A stretch of 64,000 bases of DNA from Gallionellales bacterium 39-52-133 (GTDB lineage: Bacteria > Pseudomonadota > Gammaproteobacteria > Burkholderiales > Gallionellaceae): positions 124,001 through 188,000 of the forward strand of contig NCJL01000005.1 in assembly GCA_002278935.1 (NCBI GenBank). Reading direction: 5' to 3'. How positions within the stretch are numbered: position 1 is the stretch's first letter; every line of letters starts with the position of its first letter. Of the stretch, positions 49,003-58,500 are shown piece after piece. The notes beneath the pieces were generated by a model. The model had not been told where the DNA came from. It made no database searches and worked only from the letters and a program-made list of their open reading frames with translations. The translations under genes were made by a program, and so were the position numbers.

Positions 49003-50523
49003 CTAATGTATCGCCACGACCCGATTGGGTTTCAGGCGCGCATAAGAAGGCATCGGCATTCCAAGCGAGGCACCTATGTAAGTGGGATCGGCGATGACGT
49101 ATTGATTGCCCTGATATGAAACCGTGGAAAACCCGGGTTTCACCCGCTTCAACGCAACAGCAGTCGTCATGTGTCCGGGGTAAAGCAGGCCGATGACTTT
49201 CACGCCTACCAGTTCATGCACCAGCCATGCAAACAATACCGAACGATCCTCGCAGTCGTTATAGGGGAAATGCAGGGACTCTTCGACGAAAAAATATCGT
49301 TCGCGGCCAAACTGGTCGTTGTCGGTTTTATACGGGAAGGATTTTTGCACGAAGGCAAGCAAAAACTCCACCGCCTCCTCTTCACTCATCGATGCTGTGT
49401 ATTTTTTCAGCTCGGCCAGCAAGCCGTTACGCACCAGCGAGCTGCCATCGGTATCGAAGTAAAGCTCAAATTCAGACTGCGGAAACGACGCGAGATATTC
49501 CACCAGCCGGCGATCATAAGGCACACTCAGGTTGATGATCTTGCCTTTGTGCTCGAAAGCCAGGGCGCGTTTGGCTGATACGGTTTTGGTGAAGCCGGTC
49601 GAGGCCGACTTGATATCAAGCGGCTTGAGCCTGTTCGGATAGCTGGCTTCATAAGTATAAAAACTGCGGATGCTGTCACCATAGTCAGCCGCAAGCACGG
49701 CATAGTAGGTCTGGTCGCCCACTTTGGTATATTTGGTTGAGTACACCGGCTGTTTCATGGCAACGAACAGGTGCACGTCGTTGCCGCCGTAGCCCATGCG
49801 CACGTCATAACCGGACTTGACGAGGAAGTACCAGAGCAGCAGATTCTGCTCCGACTTGCGCTCCGGCTGCAAGGTCTGCGCGACAGAACGCCACAGCGTC
49901 ACACCGCCCCAGTCATCCATTTTCAGATTGTGTCGCGCGTCGCCAATCGCCTGCACGGTTGCTTCATATTTGCTGCCGCTCATCATGGTCCAGAAAGCAC
50001 TCATCGCCTCGGGCTTGTCGCCGCCGGGCATACGATAGTTTTTCCATTTCGGATCAAAATTGAATCTCACCGCATTGCCGTAAAACATGATCTCCAGCAT
50101 ATCGGCCGCAACCGGAACCGGCTTGGGCTGCGCTGGCGGAGGTGGCGGAATAACGGGTTGCAGCGGCGGGACAACTACGACGGGCGCGGGTGCAGGAACA
50201 GGTTCGTCCGGCGAGGGTGTCGGTCTCACAGGAACAGCGGGCACGACAACCGGGACTTGTTTTGGCTTGGGCTCCTTGATACGCACCTTGCCCCTGTAAG
50301 TATCAAACTCGCTCCACTGCCCTTTCAGAAAATCGGCAAATTCTCTATCCTGCTTTTCCTTGTATTCCTGAAACTCGGCCTTGATTTTTTCCGTACCCTG
50401 CTGTTGCTGCCTCTTGTATGCCTCAAAGTCATCCGCTGCAATACCGTGTTGCGCTACAACACTTGCTGTCAGAAGTGCCGCTGCTGCAAGAATTCCATTT
50501 ATTTTTTTAGAGACCTCTTTCAT
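49003..50523 (-). CDS. Transglutaminase-like secreted protein with EFxxYK module
   Basis: A 506-residue exported protein. The signal peptide ends near GIAA. The mature protein opens with a helical module in which EF/DF-xx-Y/F motifs repeat: Phe33, Phe51, Phe62, Phe73 (spacings 18, 11, 11). A Pro/Val-rich linker (residues 85-140) follows, then the main domain. The C-terminal domain has a transglutaminase/papain-like catalytic pattern: Cys424 in YNDCEDRS, His451 in YPGHMTT and Asp479 in VIADPTY. It could be a peptidase or crosslinking enzyme. The upstream genes encode an LPP20-type lipoprotein and a FecR-domain protein that shares the module. It is the last gene of the set. Confidence 0.82.
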   Translation of the reverse strand: MKEVSKKINGILAAAALLTASVVAQHGIAADDFEAYKRQQQQGTEKIKAEFQEYKEKQDREFADFLKGQWSEFDTYRGKVRIKEPKPKQVPVVVPAVPVRPTPSPDEPVPAPAPVVVVPPLQPVIPPPPPAQPKPVPVAADMLEIMFYGNAVRFNFDPKWKNYRMPGGDKPEAMSAFWTMMSGSKYEATVQAIGDARHNLKMDDWGGVTLWRSVAQTLQPERKSEQNLLLWYFLVKSGYDVRMGYGGNDVHLFVAMKQPVYSTKYTKVGDQTYYAVLAADYGDSIRSFYTYEASYPNRLKPLDIKSASTGFTKTVSAKRALAFEHKGKIINLSVPYDRRLVEYLASFPQSEFELYFDTDGSSLVRNGLLAELKKYTASMSEEEAVEFLLAFVQKSFPYKTDNDQFGRERYFFVEESLHFPYNDCEDRSVLFAWLVHELVGVKVIGLLYPGHMTTAVALKRVKPGFSTVSYQGNQYVIADPTYIGASLGMPMPSYARLKPNRVVAIH

Positions 50524-50542
50524 GCTCCACTCCTGTCATCGG

Positions 50543-50938
50543 TTATTTGTCACTCGGCACCATCCAGATCCACAACACATCCGCATCATGATCTCGCCAT
50601 TTTTCCTTCACCATCACCTTGATGCCGCTATGACTGGTGTCTTCATGCGTGATCTGCGTACCCACCGTGCTTGACTTGTCATTCGCAACAGAAGTTAAAG
50701 TGACCTGTTCCGACTGAATATTGACACCCATACGTTTTGCAAATTCAGTACGCCCGCGCAAAATAGCCAGCTCTTCCTGTGCAACCCTGCCGCCCACATG
50801 CATGCCCGCGGATACGGAAACGCCATTACCGGGATGATCTATCCAGGCTGGTCTTGCATTTGAAACCGGTTCCACGCTTGCGCATGCTGAAATGAGCACT
50901 GCTGCAAGAAGCAACAGCGTTGAGTTGAAAACGTGCAT
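50543..50938 (-). CDS. LPP20-like lipoprotein
   Basis: A 131-residue lipoprotein with the lipobox LISAC (Cys19). The mature part, including ARPAWIDHPGNGVSVSAGMHV and the stretch LAILRGRTEFAKRMGVNI, has the look of the LPP20 family. It starts at the ATG 50938, after GGGGG; a TTG just before is less likely. It lies 20 bp upstream of the transglutaminase-like gene and 36 bp downstream of the FecR-domain gene, so all three are probably one transcript. A second LPP20-type gene lies at 52.1-52.7 kb. Confidence 0.78.
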   Translation of the reverse strand: MHVFNSTLLLLAAVLISACASVEPVSNARPAWIDHPGNGVSVSAGMHVGGRVAQEELAILRGRTEFAKRMGVNIQSEQVTLTSVANDKSSTVGTQITHEDTSHSGIKVMVKEKWRDHDADVLWIWMVPSDK

Positions 50939-50974
50939 CAACTACCCCCTGATCGTTGCGCTGCTTACTCCCTG

Positions 50975-51745
50975 TTAATCGCGCACTTCTTTTATCCATT
51001 GTTCGGCATAGGATTCGATTGACTCCATGTCCTTTTGCGTTTCGCCGCTTAATGGGCGATCTTCCACACGCTTGCCATCGAATGATGCCATGCGGTCTGC
51101 ACCCAGGGAAAACTCGCGTTTGTATTCGATAAATTCCTGCTGGGTAGCGGCCTTGTATTCTTCAAACTCACGCTCCGATTTGGCTATCGCCTCTTCACCC
51201 GCTTTTTTATACGCTTCAAACTCGTCAAGCACAGCCTGCTTGTGTATCTCAAACTCACCTTCCGGACTGGTGACACTGACCAGACCTTTGCGCATACCCA
51301 CCTCATTACGTCCTTCCACATCCGTCACGAGGAAGCGCGTGCCACGGATACCGATAGTTGCGGTTGCCGTTCTTACTTCAACAGGACGCCGGTTACCCTT
51401 GATGGAATTAATTGCGTAGTAAACTATTCCGGTGAGTTGCTTAAAGAAACCCGTTTCCTTTTTGCTTTTGCCGATTTCTACCTGGCTGTTGTTGCCCAGC
51501 ACGATATAACCATCCGAACCGACCCGCACAACTGCACGTGCTTCAGGGCCCGTTGTTAAAATTTTTCCAGGCTGCAAAACACTTTTTGCCTGAACCTGCT
51601 TTTTAGATTTCCCTTGGGCATCACCCAGCATCACACTGCCTTCTGAAGACACAATCTCAATCTTGTCATTTGCAAGACTGTAATTGGCCATGACAAGCAG
51701 CATCAGGCCCAGCACATAAGCCATACCAGCATGAGCAACTCTCAT
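50975..51745 (-). CDS. FecR-domain protein with C-terminal EFxxYK module
   Basis: A 256-residue exported protein. A signal peptide (residues 1-25) is followed by a FecR domain (about 30-150) with GPEARAVVRVGSDGYIVLG and the conserved TATIGIRGTRFLV. The C-terminal half is a helical module with EF-xx-Y/H-K repeats: Phe165, Phe176, Phe194, Phe205 and Phe212 (spacings 11, 18, 11, 7). The 18-11 part is the same as in the transglutaminase-like protein. It is not a TonB-system FecR: no FecI or receptor is near. Its ATG overlaps the stop of the preceding tiny lipoprotein gene (ATGA). Confidence 0.85.
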   Translation of the reverse strand: MRVAHAGMAYVLGLMLLVMANYSLANDKIEIVSSEGSVMLGDAQGKSKKQVQAKSVLQPGKILTTGPEARAVVRVGSDGYIVLGNNSQVEIGKSKKETGFFKQLTGIVYYAINSIKGNRRPVEVRTATATIGIRGTRFLVTDVEGRNEVGMRKGLVSVTSPEGEFEIHKQAVLDEFEAYKKAGEEAIAKSEREFEEYKAATQQEFIEYKREFSLGADRMASFDGKRVEDRPLSGETQKDMESIESYAEQWIKEVRD

Positions 51746-51900
51746 CGCGTTCCCCTGCTTGTATCGGTCGACAATTCTTCTTGTGCTTCCTTGGCATTTT
51801 TACGCTGCTGTTCGGGCGAGTTCCCGTATTGTGGTGATCCACAAGCAGTGATACTCGGCACGGCCAGCAATAAAAACAGGATAGAAATAAATTTTTTCAT
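51742..51900 (-). CDS. 52-residue lipoprotein
   Basis: A small gene that opens the FecR/transglutaminase-like operon. It begins MKKFISILFLLLAV and has a lipobox SITAC (Cys20), leaving a 33-residue, Gln/Lys/Glu-rich mature peptide. GAGG lies five bases before the ATG. Its stop codon TGA overlaps the ATG of the FecR-domain gene, so the two are translationally coupled. Such coupling strongly suggests it is a real member of the operon. Confidence 0.75.
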   Translation of the reverse strand: MKKFISILFLLLAVPSITACGSPQYGNSPEQQRKNAKEAQEELSTDTSRGTR

Positions 51901-51984
51901 ATCAACCTCATATTTGGACTGTAACCCGGATAAAACTTTAAATCAGGCTTAACTTGCTGGCAAGCGAAGGTCTTAAAACAGCTC

Positions 51985-52020
51985 AAAAAAAAAGGGCAGC
52001 GCAAGCCACCCTTTTTTCTT
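51985..52020 (-). terminator. Terminator of the first LPP20 gene
   Basis: A 7-bp stem on the minus strand (GGGTGGC TTGC GCTGCCC with two wobble pairs) is flanked by A- and T-runs. It lies between the LPP20 gene (52.1 kb) and the 52-residue lipoprotein gene, so the LPP20 gene is a separate transcript. Confidence 0.7.
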
Positions 52021-52094
52021 TCTGGTCAGCCCGTCATATCACCGGCCGATTGTTTGAAATAAAACATTCGTCTTTCCAACTCAGTGCTGCATTA

Positions 52095-52691
52095 TTACTT
52101 GGAAGCAGCCTCTGCCTTCATTTTGGCAATATCAGCAGCCATTTCATCCTGGGCTTTGCCAGCCTGGAACTTCTGCCACAGGGCTTTTTCATTGTTCATG
52201 CTGGTTTTAATGGCTGTCTCGGTCAGTTTCTGAGTTGCGGCTTCATCCATGCCGATCAGCACATACATCGCGCCATCCGGACCTTGCGCACTTCTGAAGA
52301 TTTTTGTGCCCACCAGAGACTGGTCGGTAATTTGCTTGGTGGTAGCAGTGTAAACCTGATCAACGGTTTCTTTGTCGCCCACACCGGTGGTTTCAGCATA
52401 CTGTTTGATTGAGTTCTGTACATGCACTTTCATTTGTTGCGCCAGTTTTACACGGGCTGAAGTTGCAGCCTGCTGCTTCATGAAGTCAGTCCCTGCAGCA
52501 GATTTTGGGAAGCTGCCTGTAGCGGCAACCGCAACACCTTCAACCGGACCGTCGCATACCCATAAAGGCGCGGCTTTATCCGAGTTAGGGAAAACACATT
52601 CCGCAACGGCCTCTTTTTTGGCTGGCGCAGCACAAGCTGCAAGACCCAAGGCCACAGCGGAAATAATGAGTAAATTTAGTTTTTTTGACAT
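52095..52691 (-). CDS. LPP20-family lipoprotein
   Basis: A 198-residue lipoprotein. The start at 52691 gives MSKKLNLLIISAVALGLAAC, with the lipobox LGLAAC (Cys20). The mature domain fits LPP20: PLWVCDGPVEGVAVAATGS, SARVKLAQQMKVHVQN and the stretch ITDQSLVGTKIFRSAQGPDG. The C-terminus is helical. It is transcribed alone, ending at a terminator. It is paralogous in type to the LPP20-like gene at 50.5 kb. LPP20 proteins are outer-membrane lipoproteins in Helicobacter; the role here is unknown. Confidence 0.87.
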   Translation of the reverse strand: MSKKLNLLIISAVALGLAACAAPAKKEAVAECVFPNSDKAAPLWVCDGPVEGVAVAATGSFPKSAAGTDFMKQQAATSARVKLAQQMKVHVQNSIKQYAETTGVGDKETVDQVYTATTKQITDQSLVGTKIFRSAQGPDGAMYVLIGMDEAATQKLTETAIKTSMNNEKALWQKFQAGKAQDEMAADIAKMKAEAASK

Positions 52692-52929
52692 GTAAACCCC
52701 CAAATAACAATTAAAAATATATAAATAACCTGACAATCACAGAGACTACTTAACGAAACATAAAAACATTAACAACTGATCAAGAATACTCGATTTTTTG
52801 CATTTAGCCAATTAATTATAAGGCACAAAAATAGTCCTCAAGTACCCGGCTTTGTATACTTTGCCAGTCACAATTACTATGCTGCAAAAATATAACAAAA
52901 AACGGCTAAAGTAACTGCATAAGCAATTT

Positions 52930-53847
52930 TCACTCCCTCAGGGCCAGCCGAGCCATCTCGATCACACCCTCCTTCGTGGTATGGCCGCCCACAAAACGTG
53001 CACGGTGGCAAAAGACACAGCCTTTGATGCCGGTGACTTTATCTAGCTCCTCACCATCAAGTCCAGCCCACGCGGCAGGCAAAGACTTGCGGTTGCTGAA
53101 GCTGCCTGACTTATCCGGCACGCAGCTCAAGTGCCATTTTGCCTGCGCATCCGGATAGATGACATACAGCAACTGCTCGTATTTTGACGATTCCAGCACG
53201 GTTTCTTTCCACGGCACGCCGTGCTCAAGCGCCAGTACGCGCCCGCCTTCGATTATTGGGCTCTGTTCGACAACGGCTTTGGCCTTTTCAAAGCCGCTGG
53301 CTTCGCGAATCGCGTTTTCGAGGATCAGTTTGGCAACGCTGACTGCCTGCTCAAACGCTGCATTGATGGTTTCAGCGGAGGTGAGATCTTGCCAGCCCTG
53401 ATTGAAGCTGCCCAGCACCGCAGAGATGGACATCAACTTGACCGGCACCACTTCCTTGCATATTGTCACGCCGCAGTCCACCGCATCCACGCCCTGTACC
53501 AGCGCGATATCGACCCTGTTTGCCGCTGCGGCGGAGCCGCACAGCTTGTCGCCCAGTTCGCGCCATACCAGGCCAAAGGAACTGTAGGGGATGCCGTTGG
53601 GGCGCGCTTCTTTGTATTCCAGCTGATGATGGTCGAAGCGGCAGGTTGCAGGATTTAAAATACGCCCCACGTCAAACAGGATATCCGCCGCGTTGAGCTG
53701 GTCCGTATCGCGCGAACGCAATATTGTGACCGAAGGTTTGACCAGACGTAAGGTTGCTGCAGCCAGCACATCGTCTGCATGAAATGTGCCGGAATGGGTA
53801 GCGGCAACGACGTTGGGGCGCTGCAGGATGCTATAGAGTTGCGACAT
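52930..53847 (-). CDS. MYG1/UPF0160-like phosphoesterase
   Basis: A 305-residue protein of the MYG1 (UPF0160) family, a DHH-like group. The motifs THSGTFHADDVLAAA (residues 17-31), an ILFDVG block and RFDHHQLEYKE are the metal-binding ones. Eukaryotic MYG1 is a 3'-5' RNA exonuclease, and the bacterial form is less studied. A cysteine pair CVFCH is seen near the C-terminus (KGCVFCHRARFVGG). It is free-standing between the LPP20 gene and a decaying gene on the opposite strand. Confidence 0.88.
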   Translation of the reverse strand: MSQLYSILQRPNVVAATHSGTFHADDVLAAATLRLVKPSVTILRSRDTDQLNAADILFDVGRILNPATCRFDHHQLEYKEARPNGIPYSSFGLVWRELGDKLCGSAAAANRVDIALVQGVDAVDCGVTICKEVVPVKLMSISAVLGSFNQGWQDLTSAETINAAFEQAVSVAKLILENAIREASGFEKAKAVVEQSPIIEGGRVLALEHGVPWKETVLESSKYEQLLYVIYPDAQAKWHLSCVPDKSGSFSNRKSLPAAWAGLDGEELDKVTGIKGCVFCHRARFVGGHTTKEGVIEMARLALRE

Positions 53848-54004
53848 AATTGAAGTTTCTGAATGACTGAATGTTCGTATCGTACCTGATGGCGCATCTT
53901 TTGAGAAATCATCACAACCGAATCATTGTTATACTTTCGCTAATTTCACGACAGATTAAAATCCAGTCGTCCCGCAAAAACTCCACAATGACAAAGAATA
54001 TATT

Positions 54005-54890
54005 TTGAATAAGTTACTCATCACCATACAGGGCAGAACCCTGATCCTTTATTACCAGGTCAAACAGGGCATGGTGCGCAACAATACGGCGCATAAAAGC
54101 TATATAGAAGTTTTGCCTTCCGATGAACTGGCAAGATTTGACCTGAAAGGACTGACCCCGGACATGTTCTGCGTGAATATTGCAGACATGGTGAATATTC
54201 GCGGCTTGTTTTCGGGACAGGTTGAAAATGAAAAGCAGCTCCCCGTTGCGCGCTGGCAATTGAATCGGTAGGAGTATCTGCAGCTGACAGGCGCACCGCG
54301 CCAGAATTTGACGCATGAGCAGATTGTCAATCTGCTCGCCTCCATGCCGGGCTATCAGCAGGAATCCGACAGGCAATATATCGATTTCGAGGAGAACGTC
54401 GTTCCGCGCCACAGCGGTGAGCCTGGCACATTCAGCGGCTATCGTTTAACCATAGTGACCGAAGAAATCGAAGGCAGCATTTCTTCTTATGCCTATTACT
54501 ACCTGGACACTTTGACGTCTCAGGGATGGCAAGGCACCCCGCCGCCACAAGCAGATTACGAGGCCATACATCGCGCACTGGCAAAGAAATTGCAGGCTAT
54601 CGCGGACGCTGGCGTAATATTGTCGCAGCTTACTGACGAGACCGATTACGCGCAGGCAGGTTGATATTCATGCGACGAAAAAGCTGGATATTGAAAGAAC
54701 AAAGGCACTCATGCAAAACATGCGCAGGGAGATAGACGAAAGTCGGCTGCAGGAAATTAATTATGTGGATGAAATCAGGCGCAGCCTTTCAGGCAAGCAC
54801 AGATTTGTAATCAGCAATATCAGGCAGGAGCGCCAATCAGGCTTTGCCTGCCGGTTTATTACTGCTGCTGCAGCATCTCATTCGTGTTGA
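54005..54890 (+). pseudogene. Decaying gene with in-frame amber codon and frameshift
   Basis: A TTG-started frame (54005) encodes 88 residues and stops at TAG (54269-54271). The same frame continues without any other stop to TGA at 54662-54664, giving 131 further codons of normal-looking sequence. The next 75 codons (54663-54890), one base out of frame, also read like a protein with a charged helical stretch (LDIERTKALMQNMRREIDES). Together this suggests one gene of about 290 codons broken by a nonsense codon and a +1 frameshift near 54660. Alternatively there are two small genes with a TTG start at 54308. No family is recognised. Confidence 0.55.
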
Positions 54891-55377
54891 AACTTTTGTT
54901 GTTGGGCAGAATCACATCGCCCGGTTTTTGCCCCGGCAGGCAAGGCGAAATCCATTTCGCATCCATGCTCACTCTTGTTCTGCTTTTGCCCCTGATCTGC
55001 GGGGTGTAGCTGGTTTTTATCTCCCCCTTGTAAGCCGTATCAAAGGAGCCGCGAAACTCCGCATCCGTTGTTATCGTGGTTGCGCCAAATCTGCACACGG
55101 AATGCACAGTAACCTTCTTGCCCAGATATTTTATTTCCATCACGCGACAGGAGGCTTTGGCCTTTGCTTCCAGTTGCTGCAGCAGAGTGTCGTTATCCTG
55201 ATCGATACATTGCAGAATGGCGCCCGTGTTTTTGGCACCGTCTATCTGCATTTTAATTTCCCACAATCCCGATTTGCGTTTGGGTATGTCCGCAGCAAGG
55301 GCCTGCGCACAGGTCCCGAAGGTGATAACTGTTAAAATATTCAATATAATCAAATACTTACAATTATTGCATCGCAT
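54859..55377 (-). CDS. DUF3617 periplasmic protein
   Basis: A 172-residue exported protein of the DUF3617 family. After the signal peptide (MRCNNCKYLIILNIL...ALA) come the family's typical pieces: RKSGLWEIKMQ, LQCIDQDND, a conserved cysteine pair in KASCRVMEIKYLGKK and VHSVCRF, and WISPCLPGQKPGDVILP. I start it at ATG 55377, with AAGGAG five bases upstream. Oddly, the signal-peptide part KYLIILNI is encoded by a copy of the IHF-like motif read in reverse. Function unknown. Confidence 0.85.
   Translation of the reverse strand: MRCNNCKYLIILNILTVITFGTCAQALAADIPKRKSGLWEIKMQIDGAKNTGAILQCIDQDNDTLLQQLEAKAKASCRVMEIKYLGKKVTVHSVCRFGATTITTDAEFRGSFDTAYKGEIKTSYTPQIRGKSRTRVSMDAKWISPCLPGQKPGDVILPNNKSFNTNEMLQQQ
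55336..55363 (+). promoter_or_regulatory. Extended IHF-consensus site, copy 6 (within a gene)
   Basis: AATCAAATACTTA (55348-55360) fits WATCAANNNNTTR, preceded by AATATTCAATAT. It lies inside the 5' end of the DUF3617 coding region and so serves as both coding sequence and potential protein-binding site. Confidence 0.5.
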
Positions 55378-55528
55378 CAAAGCTCCTTAATACGGCGTAA
55401 GCGTGGCGTAGTAACTTGTGTCCTTACATACACCGGGTAGCGCATGATAACCCCGGCGAACCATTGCATGGGGAATATTCTTGTTGCTGCCGCGCGACCA
55501 AAGTGTTGCTGCCGCATTACTGGGGAGC

Positions 55529-58500
55529 TTAAATTTTGCCGACCAGATTGATAAATATGCCGTGATGGGTATAGCTCAGGTCGGTCAGATCGTCCGAGAA
55601 GTTGGTGAAGTTATAGCCTGCTCCCAGCTTGAAATAACTGTCCAGATGGCGATAAATACCAAACAGCATGCCGCTGCGGCTATCCAGCGCATCGGGTAGT
55701 GACAACAGGCGACCTTCGATCAGCATGTCCCACTTATGCACAAAATGCCAATCCAGGCGGACGATGTAAAGCTGCGCGCGGCTGTTAAAAAATTCCGGAT
55801 TGACGCGGTCCTGGCTGACCTGCCCAAGCTTGTACGCATATTTTCCGCCTATGGTCCAGCTGCGGGTCAGGTCATACAGCGCATCTACCGAGAAGATATG
55901 GCTCTTCTGGATAAACGCTGCCGCCGAATTGGCAACCGTGATCTGGCCGGCCGAGGGCATATTGTAAAAATAGGTATATTTCAGCAGCGTGTTCAGGCGG
56001 TCATTTTCCACCGGACGATAGCCGTAGCCAAATACCGCTTCCGTATAGGTGCCGTCATAAAACTCGCCCTGCGAACTTTTGCTCTGCGAATAATTCAGCT
56101 TGCTGATAAAGCGCCAGTCGGGTGTGATCTGGTATTTCAGGCTGTTTTTGGTGAGCCAGTTTGAGCGGTCAGAGTAGCTGAGATCGAGCGGCGATTGCGT
56201 CTGGTCGAGACGGTACTCGATTGCACTGGCAACTTTCACCGCCTCGTAGCCATAGCCCATCGACGCGCCGAAGGCCGAGCGGTCCATACGCGCTCCGCTC
56301 AGATTGTCGCGCAAGGAGCCGTTGTCGATGTGCGCGCCAAAATTCCAGCGGTCATCCGGCGCATACTCAACCCCGGTGGAGTGAGTCAGGCCGGTGGGCA
56401 CATCGCCATGCGCATATTTTTCTTCCACGTAAATACTGGTGGTATCGGAATAATGGCTTTTAACACCCGAGGTCAAGCTTCCCTTGCGGGCCTTCACGCC
56501 ATTGTCGGAACGTTCATTCTCAAGCGCGTAATTCAGATAGGCGGTGGTCTTGTCCGAATACAGATACTCGGTGCCGATCCTGACCGCCCCGCCAAAATCG
56601 CCATTGGACACCTCGCCATTAACCCTGAAACGCTCGCTTACCTGATACGCGCCACCTGACCCTACCCTGCCATTGGTTTCGCGGTTACCGGTATTTTTTA
56701 CGGTGTCCTGCACATAGCCATAGGCGCTCCATTTGCCCTTGGAGTCATAGCCAGCCCTGGCAACCACATCGGTGCGATCACCCTGCACCTGGGTAAGCGG
56801 CACCACCGGCGAATGGTCGGCTCTGTTGTCATTGCGCACGCCCGAACTTAACACCCAGTTTTCATCCAGCTTATAGTCGAGGTTAGCTTCAACTGCGACG
56901 GTTTCCAGTGCCAAGTCTTGCGATTTTTTATCCGCCTTGACCCTGACATCAATTTTTTCAGTCAATGACGTTCTGGCCGTGCCGCCAAACTGCTCAACAT
57001 TGGTGGGCGTTGTCAGCCCGGGCGCGGAGTAACCCGCTTCAACAAACTGGCGGTAGAACGTCGCATTGCCATTCGCTTCTTCATATATTTCCTTGAAGCC
57101 TATGCTGGTATCTATGCGGTTGGCGCCATACAACCCGCCGCTGGGCGCAACAAGGGTGGCAGTGTTGCTGGTGGAAGCAAAATTAAAGCCGCCGTCATTG
57201 GAGCCAAATGCCGTTGAGGTCTCCCCCGCGCTGTTTGATTTTTCAACCTTCAGCCAGGTTTCCGCACTTTTCCGAAAGGTAATATCCGCTGCGTTCAGGC
57301 TGCTTTCATTACCCGCTTCCGAACTTTTGTTGCTTGTCACACCGAGTTTGACATGGTCGCCCAGCCAATAATGGGTGCGTCCGCCAGTTGACAGATTGCT
57401 GACCTCTTCAAAACCGGTGGAGTATTCATAGCGCACGACCAGATAAGCCTCGTTGCCGCCGCCCAGATCGCTCACGATCAGCAGGTCGTCGCTGGCCACT
57501 GCGGATAGCGGCGCGGACAACAGCACGCGCCCCTGCAGATAATCAATCGAGTAGTCCAGTACCGGGGTCAGGTTTTTAACCGCAACAACCATGCCCGAGG
57601 CTTTGTCGCGAATTTCGATACGCGCGCGCTCGGAGCCGGACATGATGTCCTGGTGGCGCAAATAATAGAGCGAACCGCCGGTACCGCGATATTCATCACG
57701 CCCGGCGACTGTTCCCGGCTGTGCGGCGAAGCCATCCAGCACAAAGCGCTTCTCGCCGAAGCTGGTCACTTCAGAGGGCTGGAAATGCAGATTCGCGCCA
57801 TACAAGGTGCGATCCACATGGGCGAGGCTGTTGTCCATATAACCAACCTTGAAATTTCCCCACAGACCGTAATGCTCGTCCTTTTTAAGTTTTACGTAGA
57901 ATTTACCCAGCGTCGGCGCACCCTCTTCCGTGGTGCTGTCGTCACCATAAGTCGGGTAGTAGTAATCCGGGTCTATACGGCGAAACAGCGCATCCGGCGA
58001 CTTTTGCATAAAGTTGCTGAAAAGACTGCCAACCGGCCCTTCCAGCGTATCGGCACTGGCCGTCAGCTGCCAGTTATTGCCAAATTTACCGCTGGTATAA
58101 AACGCAAGGCGGCCATCCAGTGCGTAGCTGTTGTCGTAATGGCCGCTGTCAGCCGTCAGCAGTTGCGCGGGTCCGTTTACAAAGGATTTGGAGGCGGTTA
58201 CATCGGCGATACCCACATAGAACCAGTCGCTTTTTTCCAGCTCCAGATCGCGCAGATACAGCTCGCCATTGCCGGATTTGTCCAGCACCGCGACTTCGAC
58301 CGAATGCAGGCCTGGCGGCAGAATTTCTTCCACCACAAACTCTCCGCTTGCCGCAACGGGCACGGGACGCCCGGCAACCGATACCATGCGCTCTGCGGGT
58401 ATGCGCGAGCCGTATACTTTAACGGTGCCGCCGTTCAAATTAATATTTTCAACCGCCAGACGGTTTTCGCCATAGCCCGCCAGCAACTCCTTGTTGCGGT

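Noticed and set aside
55389..55528. 46-codon minus-strand frame between the giant OmpA gene and the DUF3617 gene
   Set aside because: No start codon with a ribosome binding site; only a short direct repeat (GCGGCAGCAACA, twice) is notable.
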